Of a stretch of 64,000 bases of DNA, positions 8,552-17,239 are shown one piece after another. The notes under the pieces were generated by a model that was not told the origin of the DNA, made no database searches, and saw only the letters and a list, made by a program, of their open reading frames with translations. How positions within the stretch are numbered: position 1 is the first letter of the stretch; each line of letters opens with the position of its first letter. The DNA is taken from NCBI GenBank assembly GCA_002707495.1, contig PAMZ01000003.1:124001-188000 (forward strand). The letters are read 5' to 3'. This DNA comes from Halobacteriovoraceae bacterium (GTDB taxonomy: Bacteria; Bdellovibrionota; Bacteriovoracia; Bacteriovoracales; Bacteriovoracaceae). Both the position numbers and the translations under genes were made by a program.

Positions 8552-9580
8552 ATGCTTCTATTTAGACCGATCAAGCCTGATGATTTGCACGGGCTCATGG
8601 ATCTTTTAAAAAATTCAGGGCACGGACTGACTTCTCTTCCAAAAGACGAGAAAATTCTTGCACAAAAAATTCTCCACTCTAAGACGAGCTTTGATACTTC
8701 AGATCTTCGAGAAAAGCCTTCGGGAGAATCGTATCTTTTTGTTTTAGAGGATTTATTCTCAGGCCAGATTGTGGGAGTCAGTGGAATCATCTCAAAGATC
8801 GGAGGGTTTGATGCTTATTATTTTTATAGGCTGCATGAAGAAACTTTAAAATCAAAAATGCTAGCTAAAGAAAAAACTGTCAGAACTCTACATATGGAAA
8901 AAACTCATTCGGGGCCTGCAGAGATTTGTTCGCTCTATCTTCACCCCGATTTTAGAAGTTCTCAAAATGGAAGGTTTCTTTCGCTTTCACGCTTTCTTTA
9001 TATGGCAGAAAACACTAAAGACTTTGAATCAGAAGTTATAGCGGAAATGCGGGGTCAAGTAGATGATCATGGACACTCGCCATTCTGGGAAGCAGTAGGA
9101 CATAAATTCATGGATATTGATTTTCTTGAAGCTGATTTTTTAACCATGAAATCGAAAGCCTTTATTGATGAGTTATTACCTAAGGTACCTATCCTCGTAG
9201 ACCTTCTGCCAGAAGATGCTCAAAAGGTTGTTGCAGAAGTACATCCTAATACAAAACCTGCTCGTCATATTTTAGAACAAGAAGGTTTTGCCTTTAACGG
9301 ATTAGTGGGAATATTTGAGCCGGGTCCCGTACTCGAAGCAAAACTAAAAAATGTAAGAGCTTTCAAAGAAAGCAAAGTTCTTACGGTTAAAGAGATTTCT
9401 GATGCTCCCATTGAATCGGAAACTTATATAATCAGCACATCCGGCAAGCCCAAGTTTAAATCCTGCTTGGGAAGAATAGAGTTCTTAGATAGCGAAACCG
9501 CGAGAATCAATCCAGTTACAGCTACGGCATTAAGTTTAAGACGAGAGGATAAGCTTCGCTTTATATCTCTAAAGCCCTAA
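8552..9580 (+). CDS. astA: Arginine N-succinyltransferase AstA
   Basis: AstA transfers succinyl from succinyl-CoA to arginine in the first step of the AST pathway. The 342-residue protein has the normal family length and motifs: FRPIKPDDLHGLMDL at the start, GLTSLP near 28, SYLFVLED, ICSLYLHPDFR, FLSLSRFLYMAE, VIAEMRGQVDDHGHSPFWEAVG, and VHPNTKPARHILEQEGF. Its ATG touches the aminotransferase stop, so the two are one transcript. No astB or astE is in the window, which leaves the pathway incomplete here. Confidence 0.9.
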   Translation: MLLFRPIKPDDLHGLMDLLKNSGHGLTSLPKDEKILAQKILHSKTSFDTSDLREKPSGESYLFVLEDLFSGQIVGVSGIISKIGGFDAYYFYRLHEETLKSKMLAKEKTVRTLHMEKTHSGPAEICSLYLHPDFRSSQNGRFLSLSRFLYMAENTKDFESEVIAEMRGQVDDHGHSPFWEAVGHKFMDIDFLEADFLTMKSKAFIDELLPKVPILVDLLPEDAQKVVAEVHPNTKPARHILEQEGFAFNGLVGIFEPGPVLEAKLKNVRAFKESKVLTVKEISDAPIESETYIISTSGKPKFKSCLGRIEFLDSETARINPVTATALSLRREDKLRFISLKP

Positions 9581-9598
9581 GTTTTTTTCAACAGATAA

Positions 9599-10480
9599 TC
9601 AGGGATTATTCGTTTCAAATTGGGCCTGATCTAACCATCCCACTCCCCACTCATTAATGACAATCCCTTGATTGGCGTTTTGTTTTTCAGCCTTCCATTC
9701 GCGACTAGGTTTTTTAAACGAAGAGACTTTTCTATTGAGATCTTTTTCTACTTGAGGAACGATAAAAAACGAAAGCCTATTGATAATAGCAGCTGGCTTT
9801 GTTTCAAGGCGAGCGACCTTATTTAGTTCTTTATTTCTTTGAGGATAAACACAATAAGAGTCGCCAGGAGGCATTTTATAGCTCCAATATTCATTAAAAT
9901 CGTCAATCTCTTTTTTTCTGAAGCCACTTTGATTTAAAACATTATTTAAATAACCCATTAGCTCATCATCCTTAACACATTTACCGCTCTCCCACTGCAG
10001 CTTAGAAATATCCACTCCGTAGTCATAGTAGTAATAACGATAAAATGCATTCTCATGAAGAATTCCATTATTGACAATTTTGCCACGCCAAACTTTCTGA
10101 TAACTTGGAATGGCTGAGAGTAGATTGGATTTTTCGCTAAATTTAATAGAAATTTCAAACTCAGTATTATTAGAACCATACACATACACGTTGGGCTTCC
10201 CCATAACACCTCCGCCCTGATGAGTGGGAAAGTGATGTCCATTCATCCCCCATTGCATCCAAGGGGCTGGCCTATTGTAGTTGGTATATTGGGGAGCTGA
10301 ATACCGATACCACCAAGGAGAATAATATTGATGAATTTGTTCATATCCCGTATTTTGGTAGGGATTAATTCCCATATAGTTTTGGTAGTACATACAGTGT
10401 ATACAATCGTTACCAATCCCCATCGCATAGCTAGAACCAATAAAAAAAGAACTAAGTATAATAGCAAGAATTATTTTCAC
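9599..10480 (-). CDS. Secreted Tyr/Asn-rich hypothetical protein
   Basis: The 293-residue protein starts at a GTG with AGGAG upstream and has a signal peptide (1-19, SSYA). The next 75 residues are strikingly rich in Tyr, Asn, Gly, Trp and His (CIHCMYYQNYMG, WWYRYSAPQY, WGMNGHHFP), like a low-complexity surface or matrix segment, followed by a globular domain of about 190 residues. CIHC near residue 27 could bind metal or form a disulfide. It follows another secreted protein gene by 4 bases, so both form one operon. Function unknown. Confidence 0.7.
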   Translation of the reverse strand: MKIILAIILSSFFIGSSYAMGIGNDCIHCMYYQNYMGINPYQNTGYEQIHQYYSPWWYRYSAPQYTNYNRPAPWMQWGMNGHHFPTHQGGGVMGKPNVYVYGSNNTEFEISIKFSEKSNLLSAIPSYQKVWRGKIVNNGILHENAFYRYYYYDYGVDISKLQWESGKCVKDDELMGYLNNVLNQSGFRKKEIDDFNEYWSYKMPPGDSYCVYPQRNKELNKVARLETKPAAIINRLSFFIVPQVEKDLNRKVSSFKKPSREWKAEKQNANQGIVINEWGVGWLDQAQFETNNP

Positions 10481-10484
10481 TTCC

Positions 10485-10805
10485 CTACTCCTGGTTTCGA
10501 ATGAGATTAAGAGTTATTCTTTTTTCTTCTGGGATCTTCACTTTAGCTGTTATAGAAGCGCAACCCTCTTCATTAGCCGCGTGGAATTGATAATCTCCCG
10601 GCTTTAAGTTAAATGAAAAACTTCCATTTATGGGGACTTCGACTTGATATAGAAGATCTTTTTTGTCTGTTGAAACAAATAATTGGCTGGGCTGAACACA
10701 TCCTTGATCTGATTGAATTTTACCGACTAAAACCTGTGAACTTGCCTGCGTTTGAAAGGTAAAAAGAAAACCTAAGGCTAAGCCTGCATACATATAGACA
10801 TTCAT
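10485..10805 (-). CDS. Small secreted beta-sandwich protein
   Basis: The 106-residue protein has a signal peptide (1-22) and a body resembling a carboxypeptidase-regulatory/Ig-like sandwich: VLVGKIQSD, GSFSFNLKPGDYQFHA and KITLNLI-type end strands. Two cysteines (about 36 and 82) may pair. GGAGGA lies 6 bases before the ATG. It leads a two-gene operon with the Tyr/Asn-rich secreted protein; both may act at the cell surface. Confidence 0.7.
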   Translation of the reverse strand: MNVYMYAGLALGFLFTFQTQASSQVLVGKIQSDQGCVQPSQLFVSTDKKDLLYQVEVPINGSFSFNLKPGDYQFHAANEEGCASITAKVKIPEEKRITLNLIRNQE

Positions 10806-10865
10806 AAAACTTCCTCCAAGATCAATAATATCACTTTAGAAATGCCTGAAATAGAAGGAAAGAAA

Positions 10866-12419
10866 TTACTCTTTTTCCTCTTTCAACGATCGATTTATTA
10901 ATGTTCTAAGTTGCGCTTTCTCGTGCTCCCCTGTGAAGTTTATGAGGGCTCGGTAGGTATCTTTTTCCTTCGAAAATTTGCCCTCATTGATATGGGGGAC
11001 AACGGTAATTAAAAGCTCTGGAGGTGAGTTGACTCGAAAAACAGTCCACATAGGTATCTCATGCTTACTCTCGAAATAAAGAATTGACTCTGTCATTGAG
11101 ACAACTTTGAGTTCTCGCTTTATGTGAATTCTTGAAAATTTATCCGTGGCTTTGACAAAAACTTTTTTATTTTTTTCAGTAATATGAAGTTTGTCGTCAA
11201 GTTTCCCTGCCATATCAAGAAGCATATTTGTTCCTATACTCTCTGGATAGGTGATGACGTTTTTATAATTCTTCTCTGCCAGCTGAGTTGCATTCTCGGC
11301 TTTTATACCAAAGGCTAATACGTAGGGGTGGTAATTTTTAATTTGTAAAATACTGCTCATCATTCTATTGAAATCTTCTAATTGATTTCTCTTGTCAGAA
11401 AAGTTGAAGGCAATTAAATGAGGAGTATAACGAAAAATCACTTGAGAGTTTTCTCCTAAGTGAGTTTGAAAATTTATTGAATACCTAAAACTTTGATGCT
11501 TTTTATCTAATTCTTTAAAAAGATCTAGAGTCTCGTCGACGACCAGTATTTTTAATTTTTTGGGATCTCTTGAAACTCTATTGTGTCTAATCCACTTCAA
11601 GATATTTTCTTTAATGGGCTCAAACATTTCCTTTCGCTTGGCCATATCATTCATAATATCCTGTTTTTCAACCTCTTTCATTTCGTTCAATAAAGCAGGA
11701 TTTTCTTTCAAATTTTTATAAAGTTTCCAATGCTCATTAGTGCTGACGAAAAAATCGTCATCTTTATAGATAAACTCCAACTCATAGGCATAGCGCTTAT
11801 TAAAATAGAGATCATGCTCGTAAAATTTTTGAACATAAACGAGCTTGGAACTCATAATATTTTCTAAAGGATGATGATCAATAGTAAGAATCTCCCCGAT
11901 GGGTAGTTTTGAATTTGTCTCCACATGAAAATGATTTTCTCCGATAAATCCGACTCTCAACGGTTGATAGAATTCAAACTTTCCTACCTCTGCGCTTGCT
12001 ACAAACTCTTGTGGCTCAGGCAATTCGACATCCAGAAGTGCCATAGGATCATAAACCACATCATCAATCTCTAGACATTTGATATGATTCAATCGAACAG
12101 AGGCGTTAATCGAGCGGTCTACCAAGGTAAGATTACGCGAATCAAAAAGGCCCACAACGGAGACAAGGCGCATCTCTTCGTTTCGAGTGAGTAATTTTGC
12201 AAGGCCAATTCCTTGGTCTGGCTCCTTTGTATAATCAAGGTAAATAATGTCAGGATGCTGCTCAAACAGGTAGATGAAAAGCCTTTGGAAAGAAACAAAG
12301 TCTCCCATTTTGAGATTTTTAAACGAAAACTCAAAATTTGGATATTTCTTTTCAAATTGGGCTTTTAGTCTTTTCCAATACTTATCGTCTTCGCCAATGT
12401 AAAAAATTTTGAGATTCAT
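10866..12419 (-). CDS. Protein with duplicated receiver-like and PilZ-like domains
   Basis: The 517-residue cytoplasmic protein appears to be two tandem copies of a receiver-like plus PilZ-like unit. The first receiver-like part (1-115) has the fold pattern LKIFYIGEDD...IIYLDYTKEP with a candidate Asp near 77; a beta-rich part (145-225) resembles PilZ. The second receiver-like part (about 295-405) begins LKILVVDET but lacks an obvious phospho-acceptor, and a second beta-rich part follows (about 420-505). Domain calls are by pattern only. No ribosome site is visible. It is divergent from the FNR-like gene. Confidence 0.65.
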   Translation of the reverse strand: MNLKIFYIGEDDKYWKRLKAQFEKKYPNFEFSFKNLKMGDFVSFQRLFIYLFEQHPDIIYLDYTKEPDQGIGLAKLLTRNEEMRLVSVVGLFDSRNLTLVDRSINASVRLNHIKCLEIDDVVYDPMALLDVELPEPQEFVASAEVGKFEFYQPLRVGFIGENHFHVETNSKLPIGEILTIDHHPLENIMSSKLVYVQKFYEHDLYFNKRYAYELEFIYKDDDFFVSTNEHWKLYKNLKENPALLNEMKEVEKQDIMNDMAKRKEMFEPIKENILKWIRHNRVSRDPKKLKILVVDETLDLFKELDKKHQSFRYSINFQTHLGENSQVIFRYTPHLIAFNFSDKRNQLEDFNRMMSSILQIKNYHPYVLAFGIKAENATQLAEKNYKNVITYPESIGTNMLLDMAGKLDDKLHITEKNKKVFVKATDKFSRIHIKRELKVVSMTESILYFESKHEIPMWTVFRVNSPPELLITVVPHINEGKFSKEKDTYRALINFTGEHEKAQLRTLINRSLKEEKE

Positions 12420-12509
12420 TATTCTTTAATTATGAATGAGTTTATACTATTTGTTAAACTGTTTAGAGATTGTTAAAGACAAATAACTTGCAAAAAAAGA
12501 GTCAATATA

Positions 12510-13220
12510 ATGAGTAAAGCAGCTAAATTAGAATGTGAAAACTGTCCCTCCCAGCACAAGGGAATCTTTTGTGAACTGGAGTCACTAGCTTTAAAGAATG
12601 TAAGCGAGAATAAAGTCGTCAATAAATATAAGAAGGGGCAAACTCTTTTTGTTCAAGGAAATCCGCCATTTGGAATGTATTGTGTAAGTACTGGAAATAT
12701 AAAGATATCTCAAGTGGGAGAAGATGGTAAAGAATCCATCGTAAGAATTGCAAGTGCGGGTGATGTGCTGGGGCATCGAAGCATTTTTACGGAGCAATAT
12801 TATAATGCTACCGCCACTGCTGTTGAAGACTGTACTGTCTGTTTTCTTGATAAAAAATATATCTTAAAACTTGTCAAAGAGTCCCCTGCAGTTGCAACCA
12901 ATATTATCTCTAAACTAGGTAAAGACTTGGGAGCTGCTGAAAAAAGACTGACTTCATTTTATCAAAAAAATGTAAGAGAAAGGTTGGCGGAGTTTCTCCT
13001 ACTTCTGAAGGAAAGCCATGGTGTTAAGGAGGCTGAGGGTATTCGCCTAGATATTAAGCTTACTCGTGAAGAGATGGCTTCTATTATTGCTACTGCACCG
13101 GAGACTCTTATTCGATTTATGTCAGAGCTTAAACAAGAAGGATTTATCGAGCAAAAAGGCAAAACCATCTATATTACAGACGAGCCTGGTTTATTAGAAT
13201 TTGCCAATATTCTCTATTAA
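12510..13220 (+). CDS. Crp/Fnr family regulator with N-terminal cysteine cluster
   Basis: The 236-residue regulator has an N-terminal C-x2-C-x8-C cluster (C9, C12, C21), a cNMP-fold sensor domain (about 35-150), and a Crp-type helix-turn-helix near 185-215 (LTREEMASIIATAPETLIRFMSELKQEGFI). Additional cysteines lie near 107-110. The cluster recalls FNR, which holds a 4Fe-4S centre, but the spacing differs from the E. coli C-x2-C-x5-C, so oxygen sensing is inference. The gene stands alone before a second, truncated cNMP-fold gene. AAAGAG upstream serves as ribosome site. Confidence 0.85.
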   Translation: MSKAAKLECENCPSQHKGIFCELESLALKNVSENKVVNKYKKGQTLFVQGNPPFGMYCVSTGNIKISQVGEDGKESIVRIASAGDVLGHRSIFTEQYYNATATAVEDCTVCFLDKKYILKLVKESPAVATNIISKLGKDLGAAEKRLTSFYQKNVRERLAEFLLLLKESHGVKEAEGIRLDIKLTREEMASIIATAPETLIRFMSELKQEGFIEQKGKTIYITDEPGLLEFANILY

Positions 13221-13269
13221 AAAAGCTATTTTCCTGATTTAGCTTAGATTCTCATCTCTCAAAATGATT

Positions 13270-13275
13270 TATCAT
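13270..13275 (+). promoter_or_regulatory. Candidate -10 giving a leaderless start at 13282
   Basis: TATCAT ends exactly six bases before the ATG at 13282, which would put the transcript start on the A of the start codon. No ribosome site precedes that ATG. Confidence 0.4.
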
Positions 13276-13281
13276 CTCTCT

Positions 13282-13623
13282 ATGGTCCTAAAAACCAGAA
13301 TAGAAAATTTAAACCCTAAAGAGATCAAAAAGCTTCTTTTAAATGTCGGATCGAGAATCTACCAAACTCGCTCGGAGTTAATCTATAAAGGGCATATCCC
13401 TTTGGCTGGATTTATTTTAATTAAGGGAGCCATTGATTTAATGCAAGGGAAAAAGCTTGTTGGCTCAATAGCTCCTGGACAATTACTAGGGCTTAATGAA
13501 GCTCTTCACCATATACCTTTTAAGTATCAGGCGATCATTGAGTCAAACTCTGAAGTTATCATATTAGATCAAAGTACTCTTAAAGAGCTTAGCCAGGAAA
13601 TCGCAGAAATTGTCGCCAAATAA
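13282..13623 (+). CDS. Stand-alone cNMP-binding-fold protein without DNA-binding domain
   Basis: The 113-residue protein is only the beta-barrel half of a Crp/Fnr regulator: SRIYQTRSELIYKGHIPLAGFILIKGAIDLM, then GSIAPGQLLGLNEAL and the final helix LKELSQEIAEIV. There is no helix-turn-helix. An in-frame ATG at 13264 exists, but the ATG at 13282 has a -10-like hexamer exactly six bases upstream, hinting at a leaderless start. Lying 60 bases after the FNR-like gene, it may form mixed dimers with it or act separately. Its stop abuts the stop of the DUF1338 gene. Confidence 0.6.
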   Translation: MVLKTRIENLNPKEIKKLLLNVGSRIYQTRSELIYKGHIPLAGFILIKGAIDLMQGKKLVGSIAPGQLLGLNEALHHIPFKYQAIIESNSEVIILDQSTLKELSQEIAEIVAK

Positions 13624-14424
13624 CTATTTACTTCTGTCAGTACTTTCGAAAATTTTATCAGCAGAAGTGGCCACAAAACCTTGATACAATTTCCCGTTTG
13701 CCAGAGGATAACGCTTCGCAAACTCAAAATAACAACTCGGAATATTCAAAGTGGTATCATCCATTTCAACATCGATAGAATCTGCCATGGTAGAAGATTG
13801 CTCTAGAAATTGGTCTGGACCTCCCTTAATCTCCCCCCCGGAACTATTAAGCTTAAATCCATTATCTTTTAAAAAAGCATTTAATTTTTCTAATTCGGAG
13901 AATTTTTTAAGTTCGTTTATAAAAACGGTGAAATGATTCGGCCTAAAACCAATGGCAGCAACCCAGGCGGCATATTCACTCTCCCCAGAAAGAAGATTAT
14001 ATTCTTCGCTGGTAATCCCCCAGGACCTTCCACTGACCATAAAATTAAAGTCACCAACTTGCTTTTGAGTTAGTGAACTCATTTTTTGATGCATAATTTT
14101 TTGCGCTTGCTCTGAGAAGTTTTTAGTGAGGAGTTCGGAAATAAAGACCTTTGGTCGTCTCTCATCTTCATGCTCGAAATGCTTAGCAAAAAGTTTTTTT
14201 TGCTCAAAATCGTAAGTTTGCATTTCTTTGTAACCAGATTCAACAAAGGGAGCTGCAATTTTATCGATCGTCACTTCAGGAAAATCATAAGTTCTTAGGG
14301 CTATATGATCATTTACAACCGTCTCCCCTTCACCCTGCAATAGCTCTACAATGTTTTGAGCCTGAGGGTTCATTTTAATATAATCGTTCCACATTAATTT
14401 AAATAAATTATCTAGCTTATTCAT
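13624..14424 (-). CDS. DUF1338 protein (2-oxoadipate dioxygenase/decarboxylase family)
   Basis: The 266-residue protein matches the DUF1338/HglS family: NDHIALRTYDFPEVTIDKIA (metal-binding His in DHIA), LFAKHFEH, PKVFISELL, NHFTVFINEL and a C-terminal SCYFEFAKRYP (metal-binding Glu). Characterised members are non-haem Fe(II) enzymes that turn 2-oxoadipate into D-2-hydroxyglutarate in lysine breakdown; members of other length are uncharacterised. It sits divergently beside astD and near the aminotransferase, so a link to amino-acid catabolism is likely. No ribosome site is present; an extended -10 (TGCTAGAAT) ends six bases before the ATG, suggesting a leaderless mRNA. Confidence 0.8.
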   Translation of the reverse strand: MNKLDNLFKLMWNDYIKMNPQAQNIVELLQGEGETVVNDHIALRTYDFPEVTIDKIAAPFVESGYKEMQTYDFEQKKLFAKHFEHEDERRPKVFISELLTKNFSEQAQKIMHQKMSSLTQKQVGDFNFMVSGRSWGITSEEYNLLSGESEYAAWVAAIGFRPNHFTVFINELKKFSELEKLNAFLKDNGFKLNSSGGEIKGGPDQFLEQSSTMADSIDVEMDDTTLNIPSCYFEFAKRYPLANGKLYQGFVATSADKIFESTDRSK

Positions 14425-14430
14425 AAGCTC

Positions 14431-14439
14431 ATTCTAGCA
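14431..14439 (-). promoter_or_regulatory. Extended -10 promoter for the DUF1338 gene
   Basis: On the minus strand TGCTAGAAT ends six bases before the ATG at 14424, placing the expected start on the A of the ATG. There is no ribosome site between. Confidence 0.5.
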
Positions 14440-14503
14440 AAAAACTCACTTTTTCTCATGAAATATCCTCTAGAATTCGCTAGAATATCGCTTCGGAGGG
14501 CCT

Positions 14504-16018
14504 ATGCAACTAACACTTCGCGGCGATTATTTTAATGGTAAATTTACGGCACCCAATGGATTAACGGGAAGCGAAAAATCTGATGAAGAAATTCGCAGAA
14601 TTTGTCCCGGAGACTTAGATCTCACATTATGGAGGGCCCAAATAAATTATGAAAATATTGAAAAGGTTTTGGAATCATCAAACAATGGATTCAAGGCTTG
14701 GAGGTTAACAGGCTTAAATGAAAGACTAGATTGTCTCAAAAGATTCAAAGAAGAGGCGATCAAGAGAAAAGATGAAATGGCGCTTGCCATTGCTTGGGAA
14801 ACTGGAAAGCCACTGTGGGAGGCGAAAACTGAAGCTGGCGCCATCGCAGGCAAAGTTGATGTGACGATCAGTGACTCGCTTGAGAGAGTAAAAAATAGAA
14901 CCATCTCTCAAGTCCTTCCCGATATTGATGGGCACTTTGTTTTTAAGCCACTTGGGCCTTGTCTCGTTATTGGGCCCTTTAACTTTCCGTGTCACCTAGC
15001 CAATACCCAATTGCTAGCGGCGATAGTTACGGGAAACTCTGTCATCTTTAAACCATCAGAGAAGACGATAGCTTCCTCTCAAATCCTCATGGAATGCTTT
15101 GATGCGGCAGGGTTTCCGCCTGGAGTCGTAAATTTCATCAATGGAACGGTTCATACCACTCAAACGATGTTAAAAGATCCACGTATAAAGGGAATCTTTT
15201 TTACAGGTTCCCATTTTGTAGGCACTAAAATTCTCGAAGCTGTAGGAACTGATGTCACGAAACTCGTGGCACTTGAAATGGGTGGGAAGAATACCAGCAT
15301 TATTCATAAAGATGCCGATATAGAACACGCTCTTCCAGAGCTTCTTCGAGCTTGTTTCTTATCCTGTGGTCAGCGTTGTACTTCAACTTCCGTTATCCCG
15401 GTTCACAGATCGAGAGAACAAGAATTCGTGGACCACTTTAAAGCTATCTCTGAAAGAGTGATCGTTGATCATCCTGTTAATTATAGTATAGAGCCTTTTA
15501 TGGGACCCATTATAGACGAGCAAGCTTTAACTAAATATGAATCCAGTCTAAAACTTGGGCTGGACAATGGCGCTACGGAAATTTTGGCCCACAGGCGACT
15601 TGATATGAATGGACATTACCTGGCTCCTTCTATTTTTCACATCAGTGAGAGTAAGAAATCGAATCCGTATACCCAAGAAGAAATCTTTGGACCTCATTGT
15701 ACGTTTGTTCCTTATGATGAAATCGAAGAGGCCATCGAGATAGCCAATATCTCTGATTACGGACTGGCAGCCTCGGTATTCACTCAGGATAAAAATATTT
15801 ACCAAACTTGTCTTCGGGATATTGATGCAGGAATCATTAACTTGAATCGATCTACGGTCGGAGCAAGTGCGAGGCTTCCATTTGGGGGAGTAAAAAATTC
15901 TGGTAATCATCATCCAGCGGCTGTTTCCATGATTGATGCCACCGTTCATCTTATTTCGAGTCTTGAAACGATGGATAATAGCTCCACGCTTGATAGTGTT
16001 AAAGGATTGAAGAATTAA
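14504..16018 (+). CDS. astD: N-succinylglutamate 5-semialdehyde dehydrogenase (AstD-like)
   Basis: This NAD(P)-dependent aldehyde dehydrogenase oxidises succinylglutamate semialdehyde to succinylglutamate in the AST pathway. The 504-residue protein has PFNFPCHLANTQLLAAIVTGNSV (cofactor region), FKPSEKT, FTGSHFVGTKI, the general base E258 in LEMGGK and the nucleophile C292 in SCGQRCTSTS, then EIFGP. GGAGG lies 5 bases before the ATG. With astA 5 kb upstream it gives two AST steps; with a lysine aminotransferase and DUF1338 it could instead oxidise aminoadipate semialdehyde. It starts an operon running to aroC. Confidence 0.82.
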   Translation: MQLTLRGDYFNGKFTAPNGLTGSEKSDEEIRRICPGDLDLTLWRAQINYENIEKVLESSNNGFKAWRLTGLNERLDCLKRFKEEAIKRKDEMALAIAWETGKPLWEAKTEAGAIAGKVDVTISDSLERVKNRTISQVLPDIDGHFVFKPLGPCLVIGPFNFPCHLANTQLLAAIVTGNSVIFKPSEKTIASSQILMECFDAAGFPPGVVNFINGTVHTTQTMLKDPRIKGIFFTGSHFVGTKILEAVGTDVTKLVALEMGGKNTSIIHKDADIEHALPELLRACFLSCGQRCTSTSVIPVHRSREQEFVDHFKAISERVIVDHPVNYSIEPFMGPIIDEQALTKYESSLKLGLDNGATEILAHRRLDMNGHYLAPSIFHISESKKSNPYTQEEIFGPHCTFVPYDEIEEAIEIANISDYGLAASVFTQDKNIYQTCLRDIDAGIINLNRSTVGASARLPFGGVKNSGNHHPAAVSMIDATVHLISSLETMDNSSTLDSVKGLKN

Positions 16019-16052
16019 CTTAGGCTTTGAAAAAAGGATCGTTGCACTTTTA

Positions 16053-17222
16053 ATGGCGATTCAAGTTTTTAATATACTTGATTTTGTCGTCGTTATTCCT
16101 CTAGGTCCTATATTAATGCGTGAGTTGGATATCACGACCACCCAATTTGGATTTTTGGCAGCCTCTTACAAAGTGTCATCAGGAGTTATTAGCCTCTTTT
16201 ATTCTTTTGTAGGCGACCATTTCAATCGTAAGAAGTTTACTATTGTAGCTTTGGTCATGTTTATTTTGGCCACTCTTTTTTGCGCCATTGCCCCCAACTA
16301 TACAGTTCTCTTAACAGCAAGAATTATGGCCGGTTTTTTTGGAGGGATTCTCACTCCCTCTGTCTACGCTATCATAACAGACCTCATACCTTTTGAAAGA
16401 AGAGGAAGAGCCCTTGGAATGATTATGGCAAGCTTCTCTGTCTCCAGTACATTAGGAATTCCTCTTGGTTTAATGATCGCAGATTCATTTGGATGGCGCT
16501 CTACCTTTCACTTCATAGGGGCTGGTGCAACTGTCGTACTCATTTTAAACTTAATTTTCCTCCCCAGTGTCCCAGTGCCTGAAATAAGTAAGTTTAACTA
16601 TAAAGAACAAATACTAAGACTTTGGAAGACATTTATAGATTTGAAACATAGAGAAGCTTTCTTAGTCATCATGTTCTATACCGGCTCTGGTTTTATGCTT
16701 TTTCCCTTTTTAAGTCCTTACGCGGTCAATAATATTGGTCTCGCTGAGACTGATTTGAAATACATCTATCTTGTGGGAGGGGTTTTTACTATTTTCATGT
16801 CTCGAACCGTTGGACACTTAACAGATACTTTGGGTCCTTTAAAAGTTTTCTTTCCAGCCGTAATTATGTCTCTTCCTTTTATCTATCTTTACACCACGGC
16901 TGAGTTTCTATCGTTATCTCATTTACTTATTATCTCTACTGGATTTATGGTGATGTTAAATGCTCGATTTGTCCCCCTCATGACCATGATTTCTAAAGTT
17001 CCAGACGAGAATAAGCGAGGGAGTTTCATGGGTGTTCTTATGTCACTGAGATCTTTTACAGCTGCGTTTGCCACGGCTTTTACCGGATTTTTGATCTCAG
17101 AGGATGCAGCTGGAAAGCTTATCAATTTTGATCTCTCAGGTTTTGTCTCGATCGGTCTCTCTGTCTTTGCCATATTTTTTGTCTTAAGACTTCATAGGCA
17201 AGTCTTTACTCCCATGACTTAA
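16053..17222 (+). CDS. Major facilitator superfamily transporter
   Basis: The 389-residue protein has 12 predicted membrane helices and MFS landmarks: FVGDHFNRKK in the helix 2-3 loop, ARIMAGFFGG (helix 4), DLIPFERRGRALG in loop 4-5 and GHLTDTLGPLKVF in the second half. It resembles drug or arabinose efflux-type carriers; substrate unknown. The reading frame is open upstream (GFEKRIVALL), and related proteins usually begin with such a basic stretch, so the true start may be a non-standard codon near 16014; 16053 is the first ATG. It is read with astD (34-base gap). Confidence 0.8.
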   Translation: MAIQVFNILDFVVVIPLGPILMRELDITTTQFGFLAASYKVSSGVISLFYSFVGDHFNRKKFTIVALVMFILATLFCAIAPNYTVLLTARIMAGFFGGILTPSVYAIITDLIPFERRGRALGMIMASFSVSSTLGIPLGLMIADSFGWRSTFHFIGAGATVVLILNLIFLPSVPVPEISKFNYKEQILRLWKTFIDLKHREAFLVIMFYTGSGFMLFPFLSPYAVNNIGLAETDLKYIYLVGGVFTIFMSRTVGHLTDTLGPLKVFFPAVIMSLPFIYLYTTAEFLSLSHLLIISTGFMVMLNARFVPLMTMISKVPDENKRGSFMGVLMSLRSFTAAFATAFTGFLISEDAAGKLINFDLSGFVSIGLSVFAIFFVLRLHRQVFTPMT

Positions 17223-17239
17223 TTTGCTACTTAACAGAT

